This document shows positions 51,425 through 60,294 of a DNA stretch of 64,000 nucleotides, one piece after another. The notes beneath the pieces were generated by a model, which saw nothing but the letters and a program-made list of their open reading frames with translations, ran no database searches and was not told where the DNA came from. The position numbers and the translations under genes were made by a program. The first letter of the stretch is position 1, and each line of letters begins with the position of its first letter. This stretch comes from Verticiella sediminum (lineage in GTDB: Bacteria > Pseudomonadota > Gammaproteobacteria > Burkholderiales > Burkholderiaceae_B), in assembly GCF_007558815.1 (NCBI RefSeq), contig NZ_VLTJ01000039.1, positions 310,001 through 374,000 of the forward strand, written 5' to 3'.

Positions 51425-52804
51425 CTAGTCGGTGGGTTGACTGTCGGCAACCTGCTCCGCAGTGAGTGGTTCGCCGGTCAGGAACCCCTGGATCAGCGTG
51501 CATCCCATGGCGGCCAGCAACTCGCGCTGCCGCTCGTTCTCCACGCCTTCGGCGAGGGTGGTCAGATCCAGGCGCTGGCACAGCGCGATCATGCCGGCCA
51601 CCAGAGCGCGCGCCCGCTCGTCGCGTTCCAGATCCTGCACGAAGGAGCGGTCGATCTTCACCGTGGCGAACGGAAGCTGGTGCAGGTAGCTCAACCCCGA
51701 ATAGCCCGTGCCGAAATCGTCCAGCGCCAGCCGCGCGCCCAGCCGCTGGATCTCGCGCAGCACGCGCCGGGCGTGGCGCATGTCGCGCACCAGCACCCCT
51801 TCGGTGACTTCCAGGAACAGGCGCGAGGCGGGCAGCCCGCTGGTGTGCAGGGCATCGGCGAGACAGCTCAGGAGCCGGGGGTCGTAGAACTGCCGGGGCG
51901 ACAGGTTGACCGATACGTACCATGGGCGCGTCCAGCGCGCCGCGTCCACCGCCGCCAGTTGCAGGGCGCGGTTGCCGAGCCGGGCGATCTGCCCGCTGCG
52001 CTCGGCGATCGGCACGAAGACACTGGGCGGGACATCGCCATACACCGGGTGCTGCCAGCGCATCAGGGCTTCGTAGCCGCGCACCGCGCGCGTGGCGCAG
52101 TCGCAGATCGGCTGGTAGCGCATGCTGAGCTGCGTGCCCCCGCAGAGCGCGCCGTGCAGGTCGATTTCGAGCTGCTGGCGCTGGTCGTCCTCGGGGCCGC
52201 GGCGGGTGTCGAAGCGCACGATGCGCGTGCCGCCGCGGCTCTTGGCCACGCCCAGCGCGAAGTCCGCGCGGTTGAGCAGCGTGTCGATGTCCGCTCCGTC
52301 CTGGGGAGAGCGCGCGATGCCGATGCGCGGCTGTACGGTGATCACGTCGGCATCGGTGTCGTAGGGCGCGCGCAGCGTGGAGATGACGCGGCGCAGCAGG
52401 CGGCGGGTGCGCTCGGGCGCGCCATCGGGCAGCAGGACGGCGAATTCGTCGCCGCTGATGCGCGCGACCAGCGCATCGGCCGGCAGCGACTTGAGCAGCC
52501 GCGTGGCGATGCGCATGAGCACGTAATCGCCCGTGTCGCGGCCGTAGCGCCGGTTGAGCAGCTTGAAGCCCTGCAGGTCGATCAGGGCGGCATAGTGCGT
52601 GCGGTCGGGTGCCTGGCGCAACTGCTGGGTGCTGCGCGCCAGAAAGCCCTGATGATCGAGCAGGCCGGTCAGCGGATCACGGCCACTGGGGTAGGACGGC
52701 TGGGCCGGCGCGTCGCGGCAGGAGCGGCCGGCGCGGTATCGCGTCCACACCGCGCCCAGCGCGGCGGAGGTGGTGCACAGCAGGGCAGTGAGCAGAGCGT
52801 TCAT
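51425..52804 (-). CDS. GGDEF/EAL cyclic-di-GMP protein
   Basis: A 459-residue protein with one short N-terminal hydrophobic segment (about 3-20), a GGDEF-type domain (about 40-200) and an EAL domain (about 205-459). The GGDEF signature reads SGDEF at 117-121, a form that can be active. The EAL domain keeps EAL at 245-247, the TE of LEVTEGV, DDFGTGYS, KIDRSF and EGVE, so phosphodiesterase activity is expected. No sensory PAS or GAF domain is present. Convergent with rnhB; whether it makes or degrades cyclic-di-GMP in vivo is unknown. Confidence 0.9.
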   Translation of the reverse strand: MNALLTALLCTTSAALGAVWTRYRAGRSCRDAPAQPSYPSGRDPLTGLLDHQGFLARSTQQLRQAPDRTHYAALIDLQGFKLLNRRYGRDTGDYVLMRIATRLLKSLPADALVARISGDEFAVLLPDGAPERTRRLLRRVISTLRAPYDTDADVITVQPRIGIARSPQDGADIDTLLNRADFALGVAKSRGGTRIVRFDTRRGPEDDQRQQLEIDLHGALCGGTQLSMRYQPICDCATRAVRGYEALMRWQHPVYGDVPPSVFVPIAERSGQIARLGNRALQLAAVDAARWTRPWYVSVNLSPRQFYDPRLLSCLADALHTSGLPASRLFLEVTEGVLVRDMRHARRVLREIQRLGARLALDDFGTGYSGLSYLHQLPFATVKIDRSFVQDLERDERARALVAGMIALCQRLDLTTLAEGVENERQRELLAAMGCTLIQGFLTGEPLTAEQVADSQPTD

Positions 52805-52900
52805 CGTGGGCTGGCGCAGCGCGGACCGACGCTACCTGGGCGTCGAGGCCAAGTTATCATTATGAATTGCCGCACGCGGCCATGGCCGCCTATTTCGTGC

Positions 52901-53710
52901 ATGTCGTCCGACATCGAATTCAAGCGCGTTGCATCGCGCCAGAACCCGTTCCTGAAGTCGCTCCGTTCCCGGGCCCGCGAGGCCGGCCGGGCCGGCGCGC
53001 CCGTGTGGCTCGAGGGCGTGCACCTGTGCCAGGAGTATCTGGCCCGCGTCGGCCTGCCGGCGCAGGCCATATTCGCCGCGCCCATGCCGGAGCAGGGTAG
53101 CGCCGAGCTGCGCGCGCTGTGGCGGGCCTGCGCGCAGGCGCCGCGCGTGGTGCTCGAGGCGGGGCTGCTCGATACCGTGTCCGACGTGGCGGGCGCCCAG
53201 GGCGTGGGTTTCCTGATCGAGCTGCCGGCCGCCGCGCACGGCGATGCCGTCGACGGCGATTGCGTGGTGCTCGATCGGGTCCAGGACCCGGGCAACGTCG
53301 GTTCCATCCTGCGCACCTGCGCGGCGGCGGGGGTGGCGCAGGTGCTGCTTACCGAGGGCAGCGCGGCGGTGTGGTCGGGCAAAGTGCTGCGCGCGGCCCA
53401 GGGTGCGCATTTCTCGCTGCGCCTGCTCGAGGGCCTGGACCGCGAGGCGGTGCTCGCGCGCGTGCGCGCGCCATTGGCCGCAACCACGCTCGACGGCGGC
53501 GCGTCCTTGTATGCGCAAGACCTGACCGCGCCCGTGGCCTGGTGCTTCGGGCACGAAGGGCAGGGCGTGGACCCCGGCCTGCTGGCGGCTGCGGCGTTGC
53601 GCGTCTTCGTTCCGCAGGTTGCGGCGGTGGAGTCGCTCAACGTGGCCGCCGCGGCGGCCGTCTGCCTGTTCGAGCAGCGCCGGCAACGGCTGGCGCGCGC
53701 GGCGGCGTAG
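52901..53710 (+). CDS. SpoU/TrmH-family RNA 2'-O-methyltransferase
   Basis: A 269-residue SPOUT enzyme. The N-terminal substrate-binding domain contains RQNPFLKSLRSRAREA and the methyltransferase knot has VVLDRVQDPGNVGSILRTCAAAG, FGHEGQGVD and VESLNVAAAAAVCLFE, the three motifs of the SpoU group. It is closest in layout to RlmB/TsnR-like rRNA enzymes; the target nucleotide is not predictable. Convergent with ppsR. Confidence 0.9.
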   Translation: MSSDIEFKRVASRQNPFLKSLRSRAREAGRAGAPVWLEGVHLCQEYLARVGLPAQAIFAAPMPEQGSAELRALWRACAQAPRVVLEAGLLDTVSDVAGAQGVGFLIELPAAAHGDAVDGDCVVLDRVQDPGNVGSILRTCAAAGVAQVLLTEGSAAVWSGKVLRAAQGAHFSLRLLEGLDREAVLARVRAPLAATTLDGGASLYAQDLTAPVAWCFGHEGQGVDPGLLAAAALRVFVPQVAAVESLNVAAAAAVCLFEQRRQRLARAAA

Positions 53711-53719
53711 CGCGGGCAT

Positions 53720-54556
53720 CTACGCCATGCCGGTCAGGCGCAGCTCCTGCAGGATGGTGGTGGCGATTTCCTCGATCGACTTGGTGGTGGTCGAGAGCCA
53801 GCGGATACCTTCGCGGCGCATCATGCGCTGGGCCTCGGCCACCTCGTAGCGGCACTGCTCGAGCGAGGCGTACTTGCTGTCCGGCCGGCGTTCGTTGCGG
53901 ACTTCGGCCAGGCGTTCGGGCTGGATGGTGAGGCCGAACAGCTTGTCGCGATATTGGGCGAGCGAGCCGGGCAGGCTGTCGCGCTCGAAATCCTCGGGGA
54001 TGAGCGGATAATTGGCGGCCTTGACCCCGTACTGCATGGCGAGGTAAAGGCTGGTGGGCGTCTTGCCGCAGCGCGAAACGCCGACCAGGATCACGTCGGC
54101 CTGCGAGAGTCCGCTGTGGAGCTGGCCGTCGTCGTGGGCGAGGCTGAAGTTGATGGCCTCGATGCGGTTGTGGTACTGGCGCGAATCGGCCACCGAGTGG
54201 GTGCGGCCGATCGAGTGGTTCGACTTCACGCCCAGTTCTTCTTCGAGCGGGGCGACGAAGGTGGCGAAGAGGTCGAGGAACAGGCCGTGGGCCTGACGCA
54301 CGCGGGCGTGGATGCGTGGATTCACCAGCGTGCTGAAGACGATCGGGCGCATGCCCTCGTCGTCGTAGGCGCGATCGATGCGGGCGGCGGCCGCGGCGGC
54401 CTTTTCCAGCGAGTCGATGAAGGGCATGCGGATGTGCCGGAAGCTCGCCATGTCGAACTGCGAGAGCACGGAGTTGGCGAAGGTTTCGGCGGTGATGCCG
54501 GTACCGTCGGAGACGATGAAGACGGTGCGTTTCGCGGCGGTGTCGGGTTGCGTCAT
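53720..54556 (-). CDS. ppsR: PEP synthase regulatory kinase/pyrophosphorylase
   Basis: A 278-residue DUF299-family protein that reversibly phosphorylates PEP synthase using ADP. Motifs: [20 protein letters not shown] at the N-terminus and the P-loop GVSRCGKT at 159-166. It is divergent from its partner ppsA, the normal arrangement, so target and regulator share an intergenic region of about 200 bases. Confidence 0.95.
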   Translation of the reverse strand: MTQPDTAAKRTVFIVSDGTGITAETFANSVLSQFDMASFRHIRMPFIDSLEKAAAAAARIDRAYDDEGMRPIVFSTLVNPRIHARVRQAHGLFLDLFATFVAPLEEELGVKSNHSIGRTHSVADSRQYHNRIEAINFSLAHDDGQLHSGLSQADVILVGVSRCGKTPTSLYLAMQYGVKAANYPLIPEDFERDSLPGSLAQYRDKLFGLTIQPERLAEVRNERRPDSKYASLEQCRYEVAEAQRMMRREGIRWLSTTTKSIEEIATTILQELRLTGMA

Positions 54557-54690
54557 TGTGCTGGAGGGTTCGCGTACAATCCGCCAAGGTCGCCGGGTTC
54601 GCGCCCGGATGAAACCGGGGCCGCGATCCCGGCGGCCGGGCGTGTCGTTGGGCGTATCGTTGGAGATGCCAGGGATGTGCCAGGAGGCGG

Positions 54691-54727
54691 GTTCGATGAG
54701 GGTTGGCGAGGCCAGCCCTCATCGAAC
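54691..54727 (+). promoter_or_regulatory. 16-bp stem-loop in the ppsA leader
   Basis: Bases 54691-54706 pair with 54712-54727 (one G-T wobble) around a 5-base loop CGAGG. It ends 31 bases before the ppsA ATG and is followed by AGGCTTTCTTTCC. Such a strong hairpin in a 5' leader suggests attenuation, translational control or a dimeric protein operator. It does not match a riboswitch class I recognise. Confidence 0.5.
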
Positions 54728-54758
54728 AGGCTTTCTTTCCATTGTATAGGTGCTTTCC

Positions 54759-57122
54759 ATGTCTTACGTAGTTCCGTTCGAACAGCTACGGATGGCCGAC
54801 GTCGACTCAGTGGGCGGCAAGAACGCTTCGCTGGGCGAGATGATCAGCCAGCTCGCCGGCGCAGGCGTACGCGTGCCCGGCGGCTTCGCCACCACCGCCC
54901 AGGCCTTTCGCGACTTCCTGCGCGACGCCGGGCTCGACAAGCGCATCGCCGAAAAGCTCGCCTCGCTGAATGCGGACGACGTGCGCGCCCTGGCCGAGGC
55001 CGGTTCGCAGATCCGCCAGTGGATCATCGACGCACCGCTGCCTGCGCGCCTCGAGGACGAGATCCGCACCAGCTTCGCCAAGCTCGACGCCGACGGCAAG
55101 GGCAGCTTCGCGGTGCGCTCCTCGGCCACCGCCGAAGACCTTCCGGACGCCTCGTTCGCGGGCCAGCAGGAAACCTTCCTGAACGTGGTCGGCGTCGACG
55201 ACGTGCTCGACAAGATCCGCCACGTCTTCGCCTCGCTCTACAACGACCGCGCCATTTCGTATCGCGTGCACAAGGGCTATGCCGACACGGACGTCGCCCT
55301 GTCGGCCGGCGTGCAGCGCATGGTGCGTTCCGACACGGGCTCGGCCGGCGTGATGTTCACGCTGGACACCGAGTCGGGCTTCACCGACGTGGTCTTCATC
55401 ACCTCGTCCTACGGCCTGGGCGAGACGGTGGTGCAGGGCGCGGTCAACCCCGACGAGTTCTACGTCTTCAAGCCCACGCTGCAAGCCGACAAGTTCCCCA
55501 TCGTCAGCCGGCGCATCGGCTCCAAGCTCATCAAGATGGAGTTCGATCCCGAGCGCAGCGAAGGCCGTGCCGTGCGCACGGTCGACGTGCCGGCGAGCGA
55601 ACGCAACCGCTTCTCGCTGTCCGATGACGAAGTCATCGAGCTGGCCCGCTACGCGGTCATCATCGAGAAGCACTACGGTCGCCCGATGGACATCGAGTGG
55701 GGCCGCGACGGCGTGGACGGCAAGATCTACATCCTGCAGGCGCGTCCCGAGACCGTGAAGTCGCAGCAGGCCAGCGCCGACGTGCAGCAGCGCTACCGCC
55801 TGAAGGCCACCGGCAGCGTGCTCGTGACCGGCCGCGCCATCGGCCAGAAGATCGGCTCGGGCCCGGTGCGCCTGGTGTCCGACGTGTCCGAAATGGACCG
55901 CGTGCAGGCTGGCGACGTACTCGTCACCGACATGACCGACCCGAACTGGGAGCCGGTCATGAAGAAGGCCTCGGCCATCGTCACCAACCGCGGCGGGCGG
56001 ACCTGCCACGCGGCGATCATCGCGCGCGAGCTCGGCATCCCGGCCGTGGTCGGCTGCGGCGACGCCACCGACAAGCTGAGCGAGGGCGCCCAGGTCACCG
56101 TGTCGTGCGCCGAGGGCGACGAAGGCCGCATCTACGACGGCCTGATCGAGACCGAAGTCGAGGAAGTTCGCCGCGGCACCATGCCCGATATCGACGTCAA
56201 GGTCATGATGAACGTCGGCAACCCGCAGCTCGCCTTCGACTTCGCGCAGATCCCGAACGGCGGCGTGGGTCTGGCCCGCCTCGAGTTCATCATCAACAAC
56301 AACATCGGCATCCACCCGAAGGCCATCCTCGACTATCCGGGCGTGGACGGCGAGCTCAAGACCGCGATCGAATCCGTCGCCCGCGGCCATGCCAGCCCGC
56401 GCGCGTTCTACGTCGACAAGGTGGCCGAGGGCGTCGCCACGATCGGCGCCGCGTTCTATCCCAAGCCCGTCATCGTGCGCCTGTCGGACTTCAAGTCCAA
56501 CGAGTACCGCAAGCTGATCGGCGGCTCGCGCTACGAGCCCGAGGAAGAGAACCCGATGCTGGGCTTTCGCGGCGCGGCGCGCTACGTGTCGGACGAATTC
56601 AACGAGTGCTTCCGCATGGAGTGCGAGGCCCTGAAGCGCGTGCGCGACGAGATGGGCCTGACCAACGTCGAGATCATGGTGCCCTTCGTGCGCACCCTCA
56701 GGCAGGCCGAGCGCGTGGTCGAACTGCTGGCTTCCTACGGCCTGAAGCGCGGCGAGAACGGCCTGCGCCTCATCATGATGTGCGAAGTACCGTCCAACGC
56801 GGTGCTGGCCGAGGAGTTCCTGAAGTTCTTCGACGGCTTCTCGATCGGTTCCAACGACCTGACCCAGCTCACCCTGGGCCTGGACCGCGATTCCGGCCTG
56901 GAACTGCTCGCCGCCGACTTCGACGAGCGCGATCCCGCCGTGCAGGCCTTGCTGAAGCGCGCCATCTCGGCGTGCCTGGCGGCCGACAAGTACGTGGGCA
57001 TCTGCGGCCAGGGCCCCAGCGACCATCCGGACTTCGCCCTGTGGCTGCGCGACCAGGGCATCCTGTCCATGTCGCTCAATCCGGACACGGTGGTCGACAC
57101 CTGGATGAAGCTGGGTAGCTGA
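54759..57122 (+). CDS. ppsA: Phosphoenolpyruvate synthase
   Basis: A 787-residue enzyme converting pyruvate and ATP to PEP, AMP and phosphate for gluconeogenesis. The N-terminal ATP-grasp part has [12 protein letters not shown] and [19 protein letters not shown], the swivel domain has catalytic His417 in [15 protein letters not shown], and the TIM barrel includes [17 protein letters not shown]. The start at MSYVVPFEQ follows AGGTG at 54748-54752. Confidence 0.97.
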   Translation: MSYVVPFEQLRMADVDSVGGKNASLGEMISQLAGAGVRVPGGFATTAQAFRDFLRDAGLDKRIAEKLASLNADDVRALAEAGSQIRQWIIDAPLPARLEDEIRTSFAKLDADGKGSFAVRSSATAEDLPDASFAGQQETFLNVVGVDDVLDKIRHVFASLYNDRAISYRVHKGYADTDVALSAGVQRMVRSDTGSAGVMFTLDTESGFTDVVFITSSYGLGETVVQGAVNPDEFYVFKPTLQADKFPIVSRRIGSKLIKMEFDPERSEGRAVRTVDVPASERNRFSLSDDEVIELARYAVIIEKHYGRPMDIEWGRDGVDGKIYILQARPETVKSQQASADVQQRYRLKATGSVLVTGRAIGQKIGSGPVRLVSDVSEMDRVQAGDVLVTDMTDPNWEPVMKKASAIVTNRGGRTCHAAIIARELGIPAVVGCGDATDKLSEGAQVTVSCAEGDEGRIYDGLIETEVEEVRRGTMPDIDVKVMMNVGNPQLAFDFAQIPNGGVGLARLEFIINNNIGIHPKAILDYPGVDGELKTAIESVARGHASPRAFYVDKVAEGVATIGAAFYPKPVIVRLSDFKSNEYRKLIGGSRYEPEEENPMLGFRGAARYVSDEFNECFRMECEALKRVRDEMGLTNVEIMVPFVRTLRQAERVVELLASYGLKRGENGLRLIMMCEVPSNAVLAEEFLKFFDGFSIGSNDLTQLTLGLDRDSGLELLAADFDERDPAVQALLKRAISACLAADKYVGICGQGPSDHPDFALWLRDQGILSMSLNPDTVVDTWMKLGS

Positions 57123-57131
57123 TGTCGTCCG

Positions 57132-57206
57132 GCCACCCGGGGCACCGGGTGGCGGGCGGTTCGAGGTTCGAAGAAGGCCGGCGGGTTGCTCCGCCGGCCT
57201 TCTTCG
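57132..57206 (+). terminator. Terminator region after ppsA
   Basis: A first 9-bp hairpin (57132-57140 with 57145-57153) is followed by a perfect 16-bp stem (57169-57184 with 57191-57206), loop of six, ending in CTTCTTCGTTTG. The second is a convincing intrinsic terminator although its T run is short. Confidence 0.75.
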
Positions 57207-57225
57207 TTTGCGGGCGCCGCAGGGG

Positions 57226-57255
57226 CGGTGGCGGTGGTGGTGGCGGTGGTGGTGG
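57226..57255. repeat. (CGG/TGG)10 trinucleotide tract
   Basis: Ten consecutive YGG triplets (CGG or TGG) follow the ppsA terminator. The strand is purely G-rich with regular GG runs, so it could form a G-quadruplex and is prone to length change by slippage. It lies between convergent ppsA and tesA; no coding role is visible. Confidence 0.7.
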
Positions 57256-57295
57256 CGAGTCCCGCGGAGGGTGGTGTGTAAGGCCTGTCGTCTGT

Positions 57296-58060
57296 CTACA
57301 GGCCGGAATGCGACGACGTACGCGGCGATGGATTCCTGGGCGGCGTGTCCGCGGAGCGCGCGTTTTGACCGGCAGCGTGCAGCAGGGGTTCGAGCGCCGG
57401 CCAGACGTTGTCCAGCATGATGGGTTGCGCCACCGTCGCCGGATGGATGCGGTCGGCCTGGAACATCGCCGGGTCGGTGGCAATGCCTTCCAGAAAGAAC
57501 GGTACCAGCTCGGCTTGCTGTGCCTGCGCCACGCTCTCGAACACCGACGCGAAGCGGGTGGCGTAGGCGCGGCCGTAGTTGGGCGGGATCTGCATGCCGA
57601 GCACCAGCACCTGGGCGCCGGCCTCGCGCGAGAGGCGCGCCATCTCGCTCAGGTTGTGCTCGGTCACGGCGAGATCCAGGCCGCGCAGCGCATCGTTTCC
57701 GCCCAGTTCGAGAACCACGATGGCCGGGCGATGTTCGGTGAGCAGCGCGGGCAGACGACCCAGGCCACCGGCGGTGGTGTCGCCGCTGATGCTGGCGTTG
57801 ACGACTTCGTAGCCGAGCGCCGTGCTCTCTATCCGCTGGGCGAGCAGGCTGACCCAGCCAGCGCCGCGGGGCAGACCATATTCGGCCGACAGGCTGTCGC
57901 CGACCACCAGGATGCGTGCGCCTTCGTCGGAACCCCGCGGCACCGCGGCGGTCTGTGCGGGTGCGCTGGTTGCGTGCGCAAGGCACAATAGGCCCACGAA
58001 CACGGCCAGGAACAGCAGGCTCGCGCGGCGTCGCGCGTCATGAAGAGAGGCTCGTTGCAT
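57296..58060 (-). CDS. tesA: Periplasmic GDSL esterase/acyl-CoA thioesterase I
   Basis: A 254-residue SGNH-hydrolase of the TesA/arylesterase type. The signal segment (about 12-36) predicts export. Catalytic residues: Ser56 in VVGDSLSAEYGL, Gly of SISGDTTAGG, Asn in GGND, and Asp/His in DRIHPA near 228. E. coli TesA is a broad esterase, thioesterase and lysophospholipase. It is divergent from the ABC ATPase below, the usual tesA/ybbA pair. Confidence 0.91.
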   Translation of the reverse strand: MQRASLHDARRRASLLFLAVFVGLLCLAHATSAPAQTAAVPRGSDEGARILVVGDSLSAEYGLPRGAGWVSLLAQRIESTALGYEVVNASISGDTTAGGLGRLPALLTEHRPAIVVLELGGNDALRGLDLAVTEHNLSEMARLSREAGAQVLVLGMQIPPNYGRAYATRFASVFESVAQAQQAELVPFFLEGIATDPAMFQADRIHPATVAQPIMLDNVWPALEPLLHAAGQNARSADTPPRNPSPRTSSHSGL

Positions 58061-58082
58061 GGATGTCACCGGGAAGAACGAG

Positions 58083-58790
58083 ATGAACCAAGATGTACGG
58101 TCTAGCGGCATACCTGCGATCCATGCCCAGGGTCTGACCCGGCGCGTGGAGGATACCAACGGCCCGCTGACCATTCTGGACAACGTGGCATTTGCCGTGC
58201 CTGCAGGTCAGACTGCGGCGATCACGGGCAGTTCCGGTTCGGGCAAGTCGACCCTGCTCGGCCTGCTGGCCGGGTTGGACCTGCCGGACGAGGGCGCGGT
58301 CAGCCTGCTCGGGCGCGACCTGTCGCAACTGGATGAGGACGAGCGCGCCAAGCTGCGCGCGGCGCATGTCGGCTTCGTGTTCCAGTCCTTCCAACTGCTG
58401 CCGCACCTGACCGCGCTGGAGAACGTCATGCTGCCGCTGGAACTGGCCGGCCGGCCGGCGCGCGAGCCCGCCAAGCGCATGCTGAGCCGCGTCGGCCTGG
58501 CAGGCCGCCTGCACCATTATCCGCGCACACTTTCCGGGGGCGAGCAGCAGCGCGTCTCGATCGCGCGCGCCTTCGTCATGGCGCCCTCGCTGCTCTTTGC
58601 CGATGAACCCACCGGCAGCCTGGACGTCGCCACCGGCAAGGCCGTGATCGACCTCATGTTCGAGCTGCACCGCGAGCACGGCGCCACCCTGGTGCTGGTC
58701 ACGCATGATCCAGCGCTGGCCGCGCGCTGCGAACGCCAGCTCGAACTCGTGGCGGGGCGCCTGGTGCGCGACGAGATGCTGGCTGTCTAG
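58083..58790 (+). CDS. ybbA: ABC transporter ATPase, YbbA type
   Basis: A 235-residue ABC ATPase of the LolD/MacB-like group. Walker A GSSGSGKST is at 49-57, the signature LSGGEQQRVSIARAF follows, and Walker B is LLFADEPTGSLD. An ATG at 58059 is in frame but overlaps the tesA start codon; the ATG at 58083 has a better ribosome site (GGAA..GAACGAG). In E. coli the permease YbbP follows; here no permease gene follows. Confidence 0.9.
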   Translation: MNQDVRSSGIPAIHAQGLTRRVEDTNGPLTILDNVAFAVPAGQTAAITGSSGSGKSTLLGLLAGLDLPDEGAVSLLGRDLSQLDEDERAKLRAAHVGFVFQSFQLLPHLTALENVMLPLELAGRPAREPAKRMLSRVGLAGRLHHYPRTLSGGEQQRVSIARAFVMAPSLLFADEPTGSLDVATGKAVIDLMFELHREHGATLVLVTHDPALAARCERQLELVAGRLVRDEMLAV

Positions 58791-58837
58791 CACCGGCCGG
58801 GGCCCGCCAAAGGCCGCCCGGCCGCATTGCGCCAGTC

Positions 58838-59263
58838 TCAGCCGTGCGCCAGCCCGGCCGCCTGGATGCCGGCGATGCAGACTTCCTCGTCCTCGTCGCC
58901 AGTGCCGCCGCTCGCGCCGGCCGCACCGATGATCGTGCCCTGCGCGTCCTTGATGACGACCGCCCCGGGCTGCGGCAGGAACTTGCCTTCGGCAGTGGCG
59001 CCCAGCGCCACGAAGAAGTTCGGGTTGTCCTTCGCACGCTGCGCCAGCGCCCGGCTGGACACGCCCATCCCGACCGCGCCATAGGCCTTGCCGCGCGCAA
59101 CATCGAAGCGGAACATGCTGGCGCCATCCTCACGAGCGACCGCCTTGATCTGGCCGGATTCGTCGAGGACCACGATGGTCATGGGCAGGTAGTTGGCTTT
59201 GCGGGCCTGGGCTACGGCGGCGGTTAGGATTTGGTTGGCTTGTTGGAGGGTTAGGGTTGTCAT
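58838..59263 (-). CDS. GlcG/HbpS family protein
   Basis: A 141-residue protein of the GlcG/HbpS (DUF336) family: LTLQQANQILTAAVAQARK at the N-terminus, MTIVVLDESGQIKAVAREDGA, AYGAVGMGVSSRALAQR, and GAVVIKDAQGTIIGAAGASGG. Members bind haem or small cofactors or are encoded in glycolate and diol catabolic operons; the role here is unknown. No ribosome site is obvious. It is the last gene of the GC-rich block before the composition change. Confidence 0.82.
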   Translation of the reverse strand: MTTLTLQQANQILTAAVAQARKANYLPMTIVVLDESGQIKAVAREDGASMFRFDVARGKAYGAVGMGVSSRALAQRAKDNPNFFVALGATAEGKFLPQPGAVVIKDAQGTIIGAAGASGGTGDEDEEVCIAGIQAAGLAHG

Positions 59264-59556
59264 GGTTATGCGTGGGAGGGTAGGGGGCGGCGGGTGCCGG
59301 TCTGACCCGAGTGCGCTCGCGCCTCGGGCAAGGTGGAGTGTAAAGCCTTGTCGGGCCGGCCGCGGGTGGGGCGGACCGTCCTCCAGGGCTGCGCAATCGC
59401 ATTCATCAGCAACTTGGCGAAGCTTAGCCAATGGGCAGCGAGCCGATGTGTCGTTGTTGTGCTGGACTCGGGTCACTGCCTCGGATGACATAACTACTCT
59501 ATAGCGCCGCCGGATGACCGCTTTCGACCCACTGCTGACATTCACCGACATCTTAG
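59264..59556. other. Low-GC-side boundary gap, no gene recognised
   Basis: This stretch separates the GlcG-like gene from the cassette-like region. It holds no supported gene. The last 100 bases already look AT-richer than the upstream block. No direct repeat marking an insertion end was recognised by eye. Confidence 0.5.
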
Positions 59557-60006
59557 TTAAGCGCGTGGTCGCCATCCATCATTTACCTCGAACCAATCGT
59601 GAAGAATGATTATTTGCTCGATTTCGTAGAGGGCGCGGAACAGCTCCCCGTGGAGCTTACGGTCACTAAATTTGGCGATGGAGTGGGTTGTCGCAGTATT
59701 GGCTAAGAACTCGTGCGCCATGTTGTTCCGGTGCTCTACGACGCTCTCCAAGAGCCGGATGAAATCTGGTCTGAGTCCTCTATCCCTGATCTCGTTCTTG
59801 GTTTTGCCAAGTGTCCAGCGCTCCATTTCTTCATGTGAGACGTTGAACTTTCGGGCGAGCAATCCCTTGAGGCCGAACTCCAGTATCTGGGCCTTACCCA
59901 TGAATATGGCGTACTGCTCAAACATGCTCAGATCCTTGTACTGATCAAGCCTAGCAAGAACCTCTGCCTTGATCTGCTCTCCAGAAACTTCAGCGACCTC
60001 AGTCAT
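59557..60006 (-). CDS. HEPN-motif hypothetical protein in integron-like cassette region
   Basis: A 149-residue, probably all-alpha protein. Residues 93-98 read RNNMAH, the R-x4-H motif of HEPN ribonuclease-type domains, in a helix preceded by VVEHR. The N-terminal third is helical and charged with a FEQYAIFMGKAQILEFGLKGLL segment. HEPN proteins are often RNases of toxin-antitoxin, abortive-infection or defence systems; this one has no adjacent nucleotidyltransferase-type antitoxin. Codon use is clearly more AT-rich than in neighbouring blocks. Its TAA lies inside GCTTAAC, a match to the integron core RYYYAAC. Confidence 0.7.
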   Translation of the reverse strand: MTEVAEVSGEQIKAEVLARLDQYKDLSMFEQYAIFMGKAQILEFGLKGLLARKFNVSHEEMERWTLGKTKNEIRDRGLRPDFIRLLESVVEHRNNMAHEFLANTATTHSIAKFSDRKLHGELFRALYEIEQIIILHDWFEVNDGWRPRA

Positions 60007-60138
60007 TTGGGAATCTCTACAGTAGTAATAAGTGCATACCGAAAAAGCCGAGCCGCCCGCAGTATGCAGGTGGGCTTCAGCACCGGGTTAGAAACTACTT
60101 TTTGCCTCTTACGTGAGGCAGTGCGCTACCTGCCGCAG

Positions 60139-60219
60139 TTAGGCCGCACCAATGGACTTGCTCGAAAGAACGTTTGAAGCTGCAGTTTCCGCCTTAGGAT
60201 CGGTAGATTTCGAAGCCAT
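60139..60219 (-). CDS. 26-codon small ORF ending in an integron core site
   Basis: AGGAAAG precedes an ATG that opens a 26-residue Ser/Ala/Lys-rich peptide (MASKSTDPKAE...SKSIGAA). The stop TAA is part of GCCTAAC at 60138-60144, an attC R'' core. The composition resembles the start of small cassette proteins; it may be a whole small protein or the truncated head of a longer one. Not conclusive. Confidence 0.4.
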   Translation of the reverse strand: MASKSTDPKAETAASNVLSSKSIGAA

Positions 60220-60234
60220 TTTCTTTCCTAAAAC

Positions 60235-60294
60235 GCCTAGCACTTGAGTTAAGCCGCGCCGCGAAGCAGCGTCGGCTTGGACGAATTGTTAGGC
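60235..60294 (-). other. attC (59-base-element) recombination site
   Basis: A 60-bp imperfect palindrome with the layout of integron attC sites: on the minus strand R'' GCCTAAC (60288-60294), left-arm AAGCCG (60273-60278) pairing with CGGCTT (60251-60256), and R' at 60235-60241. It closely resembles attC of aadA-type cassettes in the arms. R' reads GCTAGGC, where GTTAGGC is expected, so the cleavage triplet GTT is damaged. The preceding gene reads into it and stops within the left arm. Confidence 0.8.

Noticed and set aside
54807-57986. 1059-codon open frame antisense to ppsA and beyond
   Set aside because: Covers ppsA on the opposite strand and runs through a terminator and the YGG tract. 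It is His/Arg/Ala-rich without motifs, as expected for a shadow frame.
60052-60144. Possible second attC between the HEPN gene and the small ORF
   Set aside because: GTTAGGC and several short inverted repeats are present, but I cannot assemble R''-L''-L'-R' with consistent spacing, so only the core is reported.
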